A stretch of DNA of 64,000 nucleotides, from the NCBI GenBank assembly GCA_021740905.1, contig JAIOYV010000010.1, positions 39,532 through 103,531 on the forward strand. The letters are read 5' to 3'. This DNA comes from Bacteroidales bacterium (GTDB lineage: Bacteria; Bacteroidota; Bacteroidia; Bacteroidales; M50B96). The translations under genes were made by a program, and so were the position numbers. Under the pieces are notes generated by a model that made no database searches, was not told the origin of the DNA, and was given only the letters and a program-made list of their open reading frames with translations. Shown piece by piece: positions 26,748 through 36,407 of the stretch; the stretch's first letter is position 1; every line of letters begins with the position of its first letter.

Positions 26748-28985
26748 TTATTGGTTATTTATTTTCTTTTCCAGCTCTTTTACCTTGTCGCGCAATTCTT
26801 TTATCCTGAATTCGCGGCCCACGAAAAGCTGGTTAAAATGTTCAAGTTCTTTGTTTTGCGCTTCAATTTCGGCAGTCCGTTCTTTTACCAAAGTTTCGAG
26901 GTTGTTGCGATGGTTTTCAAGTTCAACTTCCACTTGTTTTCGCTCGGTAATGTCCTCGAAGGTAGTTGCAAAATATCCCTTTTCGGGCGAATAGGCACTA
27001 ATATGAAACCATTTACCAAGTCCCTCGCTGTAGCTTTCGAAGGCGATTGACTTTCCTGTTAGTGCAACTTTCCCATACTTTCCGATCCAATCGGCAGGAT
27101 CGTTTTCTGTACCTGGAATTATTGTGTTTACTTTTTGTCCAATTACATCTTCCCTTTTCAGTCCAGTCATATATTCGAAGGCTGAATTTACCTCAATAAA
27201 CTTATAGTCGATTGGTTTCCCATCCTCATCGGTCAAAATTTCATGATAAGCAAAGGCAGAGTTCATGTGGTTGAACAGGCCTTGCAACTGATCCTTGTTT
27301 TTCTTCAGCTCTTCTTCTATTTCAATCAGCTGGGTAATGTCGGTTATTAAACCTACGGTACTAACCACCTCACCAGCTTCATTATAAAGTAGTGATCTAC
27401 TGATTTGAGTCCAGATAAAGTCTCCATCTTTGCGTTTTAAACGAATAATGTACCTGTCGGTTTTATGAGTGGCCCGTTCATCGTTCTTAGCTTTTATTTT
27501 GTCTATATCTTCATTAAAGATTATTGTTTCATACCCAATTTTACCAATCAATTCTTCCTCACTATAACCAAGCATCTGGCAAAGTCGTGGATTAACAAAC
27601 TGAATTCTATCATAAAGATCAGTCTGCATAAGGCCTTCGTACATATCGTTGACCAAAAGCCTATAATTCATTTCACTTTTTTCCAAGGCTTCAATGGCTT
27701 TTTTTCGTTGGGTGATGTCGACCAATGCTCCTACTATGGCCACTGTTTTCCCATTTTCAACAATGGGAGCCTCACGTACTTCGACCCAAATTTTCCGACC
27801 CGATTTATTTTGTAGTTCTAATTCGTAAGGTGGCTGGGCCATTCCTGTTTCAATTGCCTTTACAGTAAATTGAAAACCAGTTTCGTTTATTGGATGTTCG
27901 GTTACAAAATTGGTCCAGTTCATTAGGGCTTCTTCCTGGGTGTAGCCCAAAATATCTTCAACCTGTGGGCTTACATAAGTTAGGATATGGTTTGTATCGT
28001 GTTGATAAAACATGTTGGTGCTGTATTCTACAATATCCTTTAATTTTTGCTGGCTTTCATTCAATGTAATCTCAGCTCTAATCTTCTCAATTATTAAAGA
28101 AACCTGCGAAATGAAAGCTTCAATTAAATTAGCATTCAACATTGGTGTCTTTGGATTGGTAATAAAAGTCACGTTGCCAAAAATATTCTCTTTTTGTCTG
28201 AATGTGATACAATAAAGCTCTTTGATTAAAATCATTTTCTGCAAAACGGGTAGTACCGATTTAGAAATCCTGCCTTCGGTCAACTCCGAAAGATCAGCTG
28301 TAAGCCGGGTCAATTTTCCATTTTTGATATTATCGTAATACTTTGTTTTTACATTGCCTTTCAGATTTTTCAAATCAAACCCTACCAACTTCGTAATTTT
28401 ATCGAGGTGCCTGTTTACCCCTTCAAAAGCCATTACTTGCCAATAATTGTTCCTGTTGTCGAATTCGGCAATAATTATAATACCTTCTTTATCGATCAAT
28501 AGATACAACTGCTCCGCCACGTATTTATATATTTCGTTCAGGTTTTTACAATTAACCAAATCCAATGCTGTATTGGCTAAAAACGCATTTTCCTTTTCAC
28601 TTTTCGAGAAATTTTCCTCCGCCAATTTTCTTTCGGTCACATCACTTATAGTAGTCACAATTTGGGCAATCTTCCCATCAACGAGTTGAGGAATAATCCA
28701 ACCATTCTGCCAGGTATATTTTCCGGCAGGCGTAGTCACGTTCACCTCGTACCAAACAGGTAGACAGGTTTGTTTCGCTTTAGAATAAAATCTTTTGAAC
28801 TCCGATATTGTCTTAGGTGAAAAATCGACCATGACATTTTTCCCAACTATTTCACTAACAGGTATCCCGGCAATTCCAGCCATGCCTTCGTTGGCATATA
28901 TAATAATGTCATCAGAATTGCTTACCCAAATTCCATCCTGAATATTGTCCAGGATATTTTCATAAAACTTCAAATCAAATTCCAT
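26748..28985 (-). CDS. Soluble multi-PAS/GAF sensor without kinase domain
   Basis: 745 residues without membrane segments. The order is PAS (about 1-120, ISDVTERKLAE), a GAF domain (about 140-320, IIIAEFDNRNNYWQVMAFEG), then three more PAS domains (about 325-430, VDITQRKKA; 435-560, ITDITQLIE; 565-690, FEDITERKQVE). A coiled coil (NLETLVKERTAEIEAQNKEL) leads into the terminal FNQLFVGREFRIKELRDKV. As in the next two genes, there is no catalytic output domain. It is the first gene of the four-gene sensor cluster, so its promoter should lie in the 770-bp gap upstream, but no clear TAnnTTTG box was found close to the start. Confidence 0.87.
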   Translation of the reverse strand: MEFDLKFYENILDNIQDGIWVSNSDDIIIYANEGMAGIAGIPVSEIVGKNVMVDFSPKTISEFKRFYSKAKQTCLPVWYEVNVTTPAGKYTWQNGWIIPQLVDGKIAQIVTTISDVTERKLAEENFSKSEKENAFLANTALDLVNCKNLNEIYKYVAEQLYLLIDKEGIIIIAEFDNRNNYWQVMAFEGVNRHLDKITKLVGFDLKNLKGNVKTKYYDNIKNGKLTRLTADLSELTEGRISKSVLPVLQKMILIKELYCITFRQKENIFGNVTFITNPKTPMLNANLIEAFISQVSLIIEKIRAEITLNESQQKLKDIVEYSTNMFYQHDTNHILTYVSPQVEDILGYTQEEALMNWTNFVTEHPINETGFQFTVKAIETGMAQPPYELELQNKSGRKIWVEVREAPIVENGKTVAIVGALVDITQRKKAIEALEKSEMNYRLLVNDMYEGLMQTDLYDRIQFVNPRLCQMLGYSEEELIGKIGYETIIFNEDIDKIKAKNDERATHKTDRYIIRLKRKDGDFIWTQISRSLLYNEAGEVVSTVGLITDITQLIEIEEELKKNKDQLQGLFNHMNSAFAYHEILTDEDGKPIDYKFIEVNSAFEYMTGLKREDVIGQKVNTIIPGTENDPADWIGKYGKVALTGKSIAFESYSEGLGKWFHISAYSPEKGYFATTFEDITERKQVEVELENHRNNLETLVKERTAEIEAQNKELEHFNQLFVGREFRIKELRDKVKELEKKINNQ

Positions 28986-29488
28986 CGCTTAGGTTTTAAT
29001 CATTCAGCCATTTTCAGTTTGCCGAGTCTTCCACATTCAATCGTTGTGATATTGGATATAGACCGGGGCATAAACCTCCCATATTAGTGTAACAAGTATA
29101 ATTATCAACAAATTGCACATTAAATTTAAAAGGGATTAGCTCCATTTTTGTCCAATTAATATATTGTCATATCTGCTTTGTTTATCCCTTTGAAAAATAG
29201 AGATTTTACTTCAAAACAACAAATATCGATTTAATTGTTGGCTGGAGCCACTCATGGGCATGACCGGAGATGTTTGATTTCGGGTAGTGCTGAGGACTGG
29301 GTGCGGATTGCCGGATTGCAATGTGACACTGATTAGGATTGAAATGCAGTAATAGGAAATATAAAAATATCGAAAATCGAAAATTCAATACTGAATATCG
29401 AATGAGAAATATGGATGGTTGGTGAAAAAATACTTCCAAATTCTATATTGGATGTTGAATGTTCGATATTGGATATTTATTTTTGGTT

Positions 29489-29556
29489 GAGACGCGATAA
29501 ATCGTGTCTACGTAGAAATTTAGGATCAGCAAAAGACGCGATAAATCGCGTCTCTA
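29489..29556. repeat. Pair of GACGCGATAAATCGCGTC palindromes
   Basis: GAGACGCGATAAATCGTGTCTAC (29489-29511) and AGACGCGATAAATCGCGTCT (29534-29553) are two copies of one palindrome, the second perfect with 9-bp arms around AA. They are 45 bp apart in direct orientation. GC-rich palindromes in an otherwise AT-rich spacer suggest a REP-like repeat family. Confidence 0.65.
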
Positions 29557-29728
29557 CTATTAGCAAACTGAGACACCCGGTTGTGGGTTACCTGAACCTT
29601 TGAGACACAAACCTTGCATCTCTTTGAGGACCAATTGAACTCTGCCCCACCAAGCTAAAGCCTGTCTTAGTCATTAGGCAGGCTTCGTAGGGTAAACCGG
29701 CTGCAACTGAAAAAATGTAAATAATCAC

Positions 29729-29736
29729 TACCTTTG
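29729..29736 (+). promoter_or_regulatory. -7 promoter element for the M20 peptidase
   Basis: TACCTTTG fits TAnnTTTG and lies 17 bp before the ATG at 29754. No clear -33 box is present. Confidence 0.45.
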
Positions 29737-29753
29737 AGCATAACTTTAGAACT

Positions 29754-31202
29754 ATGTTGAAAAAAATTCTCCGTATCATTTTTAGCTTATTACTAATAAT
29801 AATAGCTATTATTCTTGTGCGCACATTCTCACTCGATTCGAAACAACTGAACATTTCCCCTGTCGAGAAAATTGCTATTTCCGATGAAGTGGCAAACCGT
29901 TTATCCAAAGCCATTCAGATCAAAACCATTTCGTATGAAGATTCAATCAATCCTCAGGTGTCCGCTTTCGACAGCTTACACAACTTTCTGGTAAATGAAT
30001 TTCCTTTGGTCGATTCCATACTGGAGAAAGAGGTTATCAACCGATTTAGCCTCTTGTATTTTTGGAAAGGAAAAAATCCTGATTTAAAACCAGCCATTCT
30101 CTGCGCCCATCAGGATGTTGTGCCGGTGGAGGAAGAAAAATGGGACTTCCCTCCTTTTGATGGGATCATTAAAGATGGAATCGTTCATGGTCGTGGCAGC
30201 CTCGACGACAAACTGAGCGTGCTCGGGATTCTCGAAGCCACTGAAATTTTGCTACAAGAAGGATTTTCTCCCGAACGAAGTTGGTACTTTGCCTTTGGTC
30301 ACGACGAAGAATTGATGGGGCAAGAGGGTGCTATGCAAATTGTAGAATATCTCTCAGGCAAAGGCATCGAGGCCGAATTTATTTTAGATGAGGGCTTAGT
30401 TGTAACGGAAGGCATGGTGCCCGGCATTGAAAAACCTGTGGCCCTCATTGGCATCACCGAAAAAGGCTATCTTACGGTTGAACTAGGCGTTGAAGCCGAG
30501 GGAGGCCATTCATCCATGCCAGGAAAGGAGAATGCCATCACCATTTTATCGAAGGCTATTTCACGTATTCACGAAAATGCCTTCAAGCCTCAAATATCCC
30601 CACCCGTTGAGCTGTTCCTCGATTATATTGGCCCCGAAGCTCCGTTTACCCTTAAAATGGCATCGGCCAACCGTTGGCTTTTGGAACCAGTTGTGATAGG
30701 TTCGTACCAGGCCACAGCGGCCGGAAATGCACTGGTCACGACCACTTCGGCAACCACTATTTTCAAATCAGGGATTAAGGAGAATGTAATCCCCACCGAA
30801 GCCAGGGCTGTGATAAACTTGCGGCTCTTGCCAGGGGTAACTTTTGATGCTGTGCTAGCCCATTTCAAAAAATCGGTGGATGATGAAAGGGTGAAAATTG
30901 AAATTATTGGTTTCCCAAAAGAAGCCTCACCCGTGGCATCGCTTGATAACACAGGTTACCTAGCCATAGAAAAAACCATCCGGCAGGTTTTCCCCGATGC
31001 CATTGTTGCACCCTCACTAGTTTTGGCCACAACTGATTCGCGACACTATACGCCACTTTCCGCCAATATCTATAAATTCCTGCCAGTCCAGCTTTTCAAA
31101 AAGGACATTGATGGAATCCATGGAATCAACGAAAAACTATCGGTTGAAGGCTACAAAGATTGCATCCGGTTTTATTATCGGTTGTTGAAAAATGGGGATT
31201 AA
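29754..31202 (+). CDS. Membrane-anchored M20 metallopeptidase (carboxypeptidase S/PM20D1-like)
   Basis: 482 residues. An N-terminal hydrophobic helix (LRIIFSLLLIIIAIILV) anchors it, with the enzyme probably in the periplasm. The di-zinc site is visible: H119 in AHQDVVP, D151 in GRGSLDDK, and E185/E186 in GHDEEL as catalytic base and metal ligand; GGHSSMPG belongs to the lid/dimerisation domain and TTDSRHY with GIHGINE supplies the last ligands. The spacing and the WDFPPFDG segment before GRGSLDDK match the carboxypeptidase S/PM20D1 branch of M20, which hydrolyses peptide or N-acyl amino acid bonds. It is monocistronic as far as can be seen; the UvrA-like gene starts 258 bp later. Confidence 0.88.
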   Translation: MLKKILRIIFSLLLIIIAIILVRTFSLDSKQLNISPVEKIAISDEVANRLSKAIQIKTISYEDSINPQVSAFDSLHNFLVNEFPLVDSILEKEVINRFSLLYFWKGKNPDLKPAILCAHQDVVPVEEEKWDFPPFDGIIKDGIVHGRGSLDDKLSVLGILEATEILLQEGFSPERSWYFAFGHDEELMGQEGAMQIVEYLSGKGIEAEFILDEGLVVTEGMVPGIEKPVALIGITEKGYLTVELGVEAEGGHSSMPGKENAITILSKAISRIHENAFKPQISPPVELFLDYIGPEAPFTLKMASANRWLLEPVVIGSYQATAAGNALVTTTSATTIFKSGIKENVIPTEARAVINLRLLPGVTFDAVLAHFKKSVDDERVKIEIIGFPKEASPVASLDNTGYLAIEKTIRQVFPDAIVAPSLVLATTDSRHYTPLSANIYKFLPVQLFKKDIDGIHGINEKLSVEGYKDCIRFYYRLLKNGD

Positions 31203-31208
31203 AAAAAG

Positions 31209-31294
31209 GCGATTGTTGGATGTCTGGAAAAAGTCGGGGGCGCAACTTCAAGTCGCACTCCGACTTGGAATCATTTAAAGGATCCAACAATAGC
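31209..31294. repeat. Long nested inverted repeat after the M20 gene
   Basis: GCGATTGTTGGAT (31209-31221) pairs with ATCCAACAATAGC (31282-31294) with one mismatch. Inside it AAGTCGG (31231-31237) pairs with CCGACTT (31260-31266), and GCAACTT with AAGTCGC pairs further in. The element begins seven bases after the M20 stop. It may act as a transcription terminator or be an RNA-level or mobile palindromic element. Confidence 0.55.
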
Positions 31295-31460
31295 TTAATT
31301 TTCGACAAAGAATCTTCATTTTCGAGGATTGAGCTGGCGAAACCTTAGCTACAATCACATCAAAATAATTATCATCGAATTAAACGATAAAAAAAGTATT
31401 TAAAGTTGAGTTTTCACTCCGATACTTTTTTCTTTGCATATCAATTGAACAAGATTTGAC

Positions 31461-34400
31461 ATGCAAAACGAAATCATCATAAAACAGGCTTCTGAGAACA
31501 ACCTCAAAAACATTGATATTACCATTCCCCGAAACCAACTGGTTGTGGTTACTGGTGTTTCCGGCTCCGGTAAATCAACCCTGGTGTATGACATTATTTA
31601 TAAGGAAGCCGAACGTAAATTCATGGAATCTTTTTCATCCCATGCCAGGCAGTTATTCGGCAAATTGACCCGCCCCAATGTAGAATCTATTACTGGATTG
31701 TCGCCAGCTATTGCTGTGAACCAGCGAACCATGGTGCGAAACCCACGCTCCACCGTCGGAACGCTTACCGAAATATTCGATTACCTGCGGTTGCTTTTTG
31801 CCCGTTTGGGGGATGCACCCATAAATTTCTCCTATAAAATCGAACGCCGCCTTTTCTCTTTCAACTCACCACAGGGAGCCTGCCCGCACTGCAAAGGGCT
31901 GGGCGTGGAAGACCGTCTCGACCCTAACCTTCTTGTGGAGGACCCAAATAAAAGCATCCGCGAAGGGGCTCTTGTAATCACTGCTCCCAATGGGTACATC
32001 ATCTACTCGCAAGTTACCATGGATGTAATGGAGGAGGTTTGTCAGTCGGAAGGTTTCAGCACCGACATTCCGTGGAAAGACCTGACCGACCGACAAAAGC
32101 ACATTATCCTGTACGGCTCCGACAAAATAAAAATCCCTTACGGAAAGCACACCCTCGAATCGCGCATGAGATGGAGCGGCATCACCGCCAAACCCCGCGA
32201 AGAAGGTTATTACAAGGGCATACTTCCGGTTATGGAAATCATCCTGAAACGAGATCGTAATAAAAATATACTTCGGTTCGTGCGGACGGCAGAATGTAGC
32301 TTGTGTAACGGGAAACGATTAAAACCCGAAGTTCAACAGGTGAAATTTCTCAATTTAGGCATCTCTGATTTTCTTTCTCTTTCTGTGGATGAAATCCATA
32401 CTTATTTCTCAACTATTCAATTCAACCAAAATGAAGAGCCGGTTGGATTGCCCATAAAAAAAGCTATTTTGACCCGTACTACCCTGCTTCGCGATTTGGG
32501 ATTGGCTTACCTTACTTTAGACCGCGAATCGACCACTTTATCGGGAGGTGAGGCACAACGAATCCGGCTGGCAAACCAGGCAGGTAGTGGCCTACGAAAT
32601 ATTCTATATGTCTTGGACGAACCCTCCATTGGCCTTCACGCTGAGGAAAAAGAAAAGATGCTCTCCCTTTTAAAATTGCTCCGCAACAACGGGAACTCTG
32701 TCTTGGTGGTCGAGCATGATGAGGATTTCATGCGGGCTGCCGACACCCTTGTTGATGTAGGGCCACTGGCAGGAAAATTGGGCGGTGAGATCATGTTTTC
32801 AGGAAAATTAGCCGATGCCCTTTCCGCAGAAAATAAATATGAAAATAGCCAGACTTTAAAATACCTGAAATCGGGAACTGTTCTCCCTGAGAAGAATATA
32901 GAGGGCAATTCAAAAGATGAAAAAATCAGTCTCACCGATGCTCACCTTTTCAACCTAAAAAACATTTCTGTTGATTTTAAATTGAGGAAATTCAATGTGG
33001 TGACAGGCGTTTCCGGGGCTGGAAAATCGACCCTTACCCACCGATTATTAGGTGAATGGTTTAAAACGGGGAAGCTTCCAAAGGGGGTCAATTCTATTTC
33101 TTCGGAAGAAAATATTGATAGGGTGATTGAGATTGACCAATCGCCCATTGGCCGCACGCCCCGAAGCAACCCGGCCACCTACACCAAATTGGCCGACCGT
33201 GTCCGCGACTTATTTGCTGCACTGCCCGAGACCAAAGCAAAGGGCTGGAAGAAAGGCCGCTTTTCCTTCAACATGACCGGCGGACGTTGCGAGCATTGCG
33301 AAGGAGCCGGCTCTATTCAGGTGGGCATGCACTTTTTGGGAAATGTGGATGTGCTATGCAGCCACTGCCATGGAAAGCGTTTCAACGAGGAGACTCTTTC
33401 CATCCTTTACAAGGACAAGAATATTTTTGAAGTCCTCGAAATGCAGGTCGACGAGGCCCTTGCTTTTTTTGCTGATGTGCCGGCTGCAAAACACATCCTC
33501 GAAACCATGAATGACCTGGGTTTGGGATATATTGCCCTCGGTCAAAATTCCACAACCCTATCGGGGGGCGAGGCGCAGCGTATAAAACTGGCCACCGAAC
33601 TGGCCAAAAACACGCGTGGCCATGTGCTTTATATTCTCGACGAACCCACTACCGGACTGCACCCTTATGATGTAGAAATCCTACTGAAATCAATAAATGG
33701 CCTGGTCGAAAAAGGGAACACAGTGATTGCCATCGAGCACGACCCCAACTTTATCCTGGCCTCCGACCACATCATCGACCTGGGGCCTGGCAGTGGCATA
33801 AATGGAGGGCAAGTCATGGCCATGGGCAGCCCTTTCGAAATCATGCAATCTGCAGAATCGCTGACAGGAAAAGCCCTGCGCGAAAAAACCAAACTCAATA
33901 AACCTCTAGCTGAAAACACTACTAGAATTTCAAAAAAATTAGAAGACCCAATCAGTTTTAAAAAAGTATCGACCCACAATCTGAAAGGGATCGATGTGGC
34001 TTTCCCGGTGAATAAACTCACGGTTGTAACAGGTGTTTCCGGTACGGGGAAATCATCGTTGGCTTTCGACACCCTGTTTGCAGAGGGTCAAAAACGGTAC
34101 ATCGAAAATTTTTCGGCCTACATCCGCACCCTGATCAGCCGGAAATCGGATGCTGAATTTGAAGAGGCTTCCGGCATTATGCCAACTATCGCCATCAGCC
34201 AAAAACAAATTGCACGAAACCCCAGATCCACCGTGGGAACCATTAGCGAGTTGTACGATTTTTACCGCTTGCTCTATGCCCGTGCCTCGGTGCATGAAAA
34301 CCCGGGTGTTGAACGCTTACCCGTCTCGGCTTTTTCTTTCAACAATGAAGAAGGAGCTTGCGAACAATGCAAGGGGCTTGGTTCATTGACCGTTTGCGAC

Positions 34401-36407
34401 CCTGAACAACTGATCACTAATCCAGAGAAATCCTTGTTGGATGGTGCTTTGGATGGAAGTAAAACTGGTAAATTTTACGGTGATCCTTTTGGCCAATATG
34501 TCGCTACTTTGCAGGAAGTTGGCAAAACCCAAAACTGTGATTTCTCGAAAGTCTGGAACGAGCTTTCGGAGCAAGAACAATACATTGCCATGCATGGAAC
34601 CAGTGATCAGGAATATTCGGTAACCTGGAAATATCAGCGAAAGGAACGAAGCGGCGAACATCATTTCACCGGAAAATGGCCCGGTTTTGCAGGGCACGTA
34701 AACGAAGAGTACCAGCGTAAACATGCCGACAACCGGGGCGATGCCATGTTGCACTTGATGAAATCGGTGGCTTGTCCGCATTGCCAGGGAAGCCGCCTAG
34801 AACCGGAGATACTGGAATGGAAATTTGCCGGGCTTTCCATCGCGGAATTAAACCGACATTCGGTAAAGGAAAGCATCGGTTTTTTCAGGAAAATAGAAAA
34901 TGGAGACTTGCTGCCTGCCCCTACCCTATCTTCAGAAGAAAATAAAAACCTACTGCAAATTGCAAAACCTATCCTTGCTGGTATTTTTTCGAGGTTGAAG
35001 ATAATAGAAGATCTTGGCCTTTCCTATCTCAACTCGGCCCGCTCCTCTTCTACCCTTTCGGGGGGCGAATCGCAACGCATCCGACTGGCGGGTATGTTGA
35101 ATGCCGGACTAACGGGTGTTTGCTACGTGCTGGACGAACCTACGGTAGGCCTACATTCATCGAACACTCAAAAACTGATTGCTACTTTGCAACAGCTTTG
35201 TCAGGATGGCAACACAGTAGTGGTAGTAGAACACGATGAAGTGGTTATCCGGGCTGCCGACCACATCATCGACCTGGGGCCGGATGCCGGGGCAAAGGGT
35301 GGTGAAATCCTGGCTCAGGGAAACCTGGCGCAAATCATGGAATCGAACAGCTTGACAGCCCGCTACCTGAACAAACTGGAAAGGATTCAATTTACACCTT
35401 CAAAAATACTTCAACAAGAAGGAATTTATATTGAAGGGGCAAGGGCCAACAATCTCAAAAATATCAATGTTACGATTCCGGTAAATGGCCTGGTGGTGGT
35501 TTCGGGTGTTTCGGGCAGTGGAAAAACCAGCCTGGTTTTCGATGTGCTGCACGATTCGGCCAAAGCGAACAAGCCAGTAAATTGCGTAAAGATTTCCGGC
35601 CTGGATAAGTTCAATGATATCATTGCCATTGACAGTTCTGCAATCGGCCAATCCACGAGTAGCAATAGTTTGACATACACGGGTATTTTTACGGCCATTC
35701 GCGAACTTTTTGCAAATACCCCGGAAGCCCGGCAACAGAAGTTCAGCAAAAACCATTTCTCCTTCAACCAAAAAGGCGGACGCTGCGAAACTTGCCAGGG
35801 ACAAGGCCGCATAAAGGTTTCGATGGATTTCCTTTCGGATGTTTTTGTTACCTGCGATGACTGCAAAGGGCAACGATTCATCCCCGAAGTGCTTGCCTGT
35901 AAATACGAAAGCCGGTCTATTTTCGATATTCTTGAAATGACCATCGAAGAAGGCCGGGAGTTTTTCAACAGCAATCCAAAGTTGAACAAAGCCCTTTCCA
36001 TCCTTTGCGAAACCGGGTTGTCGTACATAAAAATGGGCCAAAGCCTAAGTAGCTTCTCAGGGGGCGAAATCCAACGCCTAAAAATGGCCAACATCCTGAT
36101 TTCATCAAAAAGCGGCAAAAGCCTTTTCCTGATGGACGAACCCACCACAGGCCTGCATTTCCACGATGTGAACCGACTCTTGAAAATCGTCTCACGCCTC
36201 ATTAAAGAAGGCCACAGCGTACTAATGGTCGAGCACCACCCTGACATTATCCGCCTGGCTGACCATGTAATCGAGTTAGGCCCCGAAGGTGGCGATGGTG
36301 GAGGACGGGTTGTTTTTGATAGAAGTTCCACTCCCTTAGTCCCCCGCCAGTCCCCAGTGCATCGGGATAGACCAGGGGATATCCTCCGAGCTACCCCAGG
36401 GAGGTAA
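31461..36407 (+). CDS. Double-length UvrA-like ABC ATPase (two class II UvrA units in tandem)
   Basis: 1648 residues, compared with about 940 for UvrA. Four ABC modules are visible with Walker A motifs GVSGSGKST (near residue 32), GVSGAGKST (about 516), GVSGTGKSS (about 858) and GVSGSGKTS (about 1349). Each has its own signature (LSGGEAQRIRL, LSGGEAQRIKL, LSGGESQRIRL, FSGGEIQRLKM). CxxC zinc elements recur in both halves (CPHCKGLG, CEHCEGAG, CEQCKGLG, CETCQGQG). In both halves the segment after LLFARLG or LLYARAS goes almost directly to FSFN...GAC, so the UvrB-binding domain of true UvrA is absent. It therefore resembles class II UvrA proteins, linked to tolerance of DNA-binding drugs, rather than the excinuclease subunit. 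The last 30 or so residues (after GGGRVVFD) are not conserved-looking and read through repeat-like DNA, so the natural stop may be lost. Confidence 0.88.
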   Translation: MQNEIIIKQASENNLKNIDITIPRNQLVVVTGVSGSGKSTLVYDIIYKEAERKFMESFSSHARQLFGKLTRPNVESITGLSPAIAVNQRTMVRNPRSTVGTLTEIFDYLRLLFARLGDAPINFSYKIERRLFSFNSPQGACPHCKGLGVEDRLDPNLLVEDPNKSIREGALVITAPNGYIIYSQVTMDVMEEVCQSEGFSTDIPWKDLTDRQKHIILYGSDKIKIPYGKHTLESRMRWSGITAKPREEGYYKGILPVMEIILKRDRNKNILRFVRTAECSLCNGKRLKPEVQQVKFLNLGISDFLSLSVDEIHTYFSTIQFNQNEEPVGLPIKKAILTRTTLLRDLGLAYLTLDRESTTLSGGEAQRIRLANQAGSGLRNILYVLDEPSIGLHAEEKEKMLSLLKLLRNNGNSVLVVEHDEDFMRAADTLVDVGPLAGKLGGEIMFSGKLADALSAENKYENSQTLKYLKSGTVLPEKNIEGNSKDEKISLTDAHLFNLKNISVDFKLRKFNVVTGVSGAGKSTLTHRLLGEWFKTGKLPKGVNSISSEENIDRVIEIDQSPIGRTPRSNPATYTKLADRVRDLFAALPETKAKGWKKGRFSFNMTGGRCEHCEGAGSIQVGMHFLGNVDVLCSHCHGKRFNEETLSILYKDKNIFEVLEMQVDEALAFFADVPAAKHILETMNDLGLGYIALGQNSTTLSGGEAQRIKLATELAKNTRGHVLYILDEPTTGLHPYDVEILLKSINGLVEKGNTVIAIEHDPNFILASDHIIDLGPGSGINGGQVMAMGSPFEIMQSAESLTGKALREKTKLNKPLAENTTRISKKLEDPISFKKVSTHNLKGIDVAFPVNKLTVVTGVSGTGKSSLAFDTLFAEGQKRYIENFSAYIRTLISRKSDAEFEEASGIMPTIAISQKQIARNPRSTVGTISELYDFYRLLYARASVHENPGVERLPVSAFSFNNEEGACEQCKGLGSLTVCDPEQLITNPEKSLLDGALDGSKTGKFYGDPFGQYVATLQEVGKTQNCDFSKVWNELSEQEQYIAMHGTSDQEYSVTWKYQRKERSGEHHFTGKWPGFAGHVNEEYQRKHADNRGDAMLHLMKSVACPHCQGSRLEPEILEWKFAGLSIAELNRHSVKESIGFFRKIENGDLLPAPTLSSEENKNLLQIAKPILAGIFSRLKIIEDLGLSYLNSARSSSTLSGGESQRIRLAGMLNAGLTGVCYVLDEPTVGLHSSNTQKLIATLQQLCQDGNTVVVVEHDEVVIRAADHIIDLGPDAGAKGGEILAQGNLAQIMESNSLTARYLNKLERIQFTPSKILQQEGIYIEGARANNLKNINVTIPVNGLVVVSGVSGSGKTSLVFDVLHDSAKANKPVNCVKISGLDKFNDIIAIDSSAIGQSTSSNSLTYTGIFTAIRELFANTPEARQQKFSKNHFSFNQKGGRCETCQGQGRIKVSMDFLSDVFVTCDDCKGQRFIPEVLACKYESRSIFDILEMTIEEGREFFNSNPKLNKALSILCETGLSYIKMGQSLSSFSGGEIQRLKMANILISSKSGKSLFLMDEPTTGLHFHDVNRLLKIVSRLIKEGHSVLMVEHHPDIIRLADHVIELGPEGGDGGGRVVFDRSSTPLVPRQSPVHRDRPGDILRATPGR

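Larger units (their letters stand above)
28986..29753. other. Long intergenic region with short palindromes, no gene
   Basis: It separates the divergent sensor cluster and M20 peptidase gene. The middle part (about 29350-29480) is made of loosely repeated words such as AATATCGAA and GATATTGGATATT. Two palindromes at 29489-29556 and the promoter box at 29729 are listed separately. The open frames here are low-complexity and not protein-like. Confidence 0.6.

Noticed and set aside
29206..29439. 77-codon minus-strand open frame
   Set aside because: It comes from repeated AATATCGAA-type words and has no start signal or domain.
35426..36331. 301-codon minus-strand open frame
   Set aside because: It is antisense to the fourth ABC module of the UvrA-like gene, which has all its motifs; the reverse frame has odd composition.
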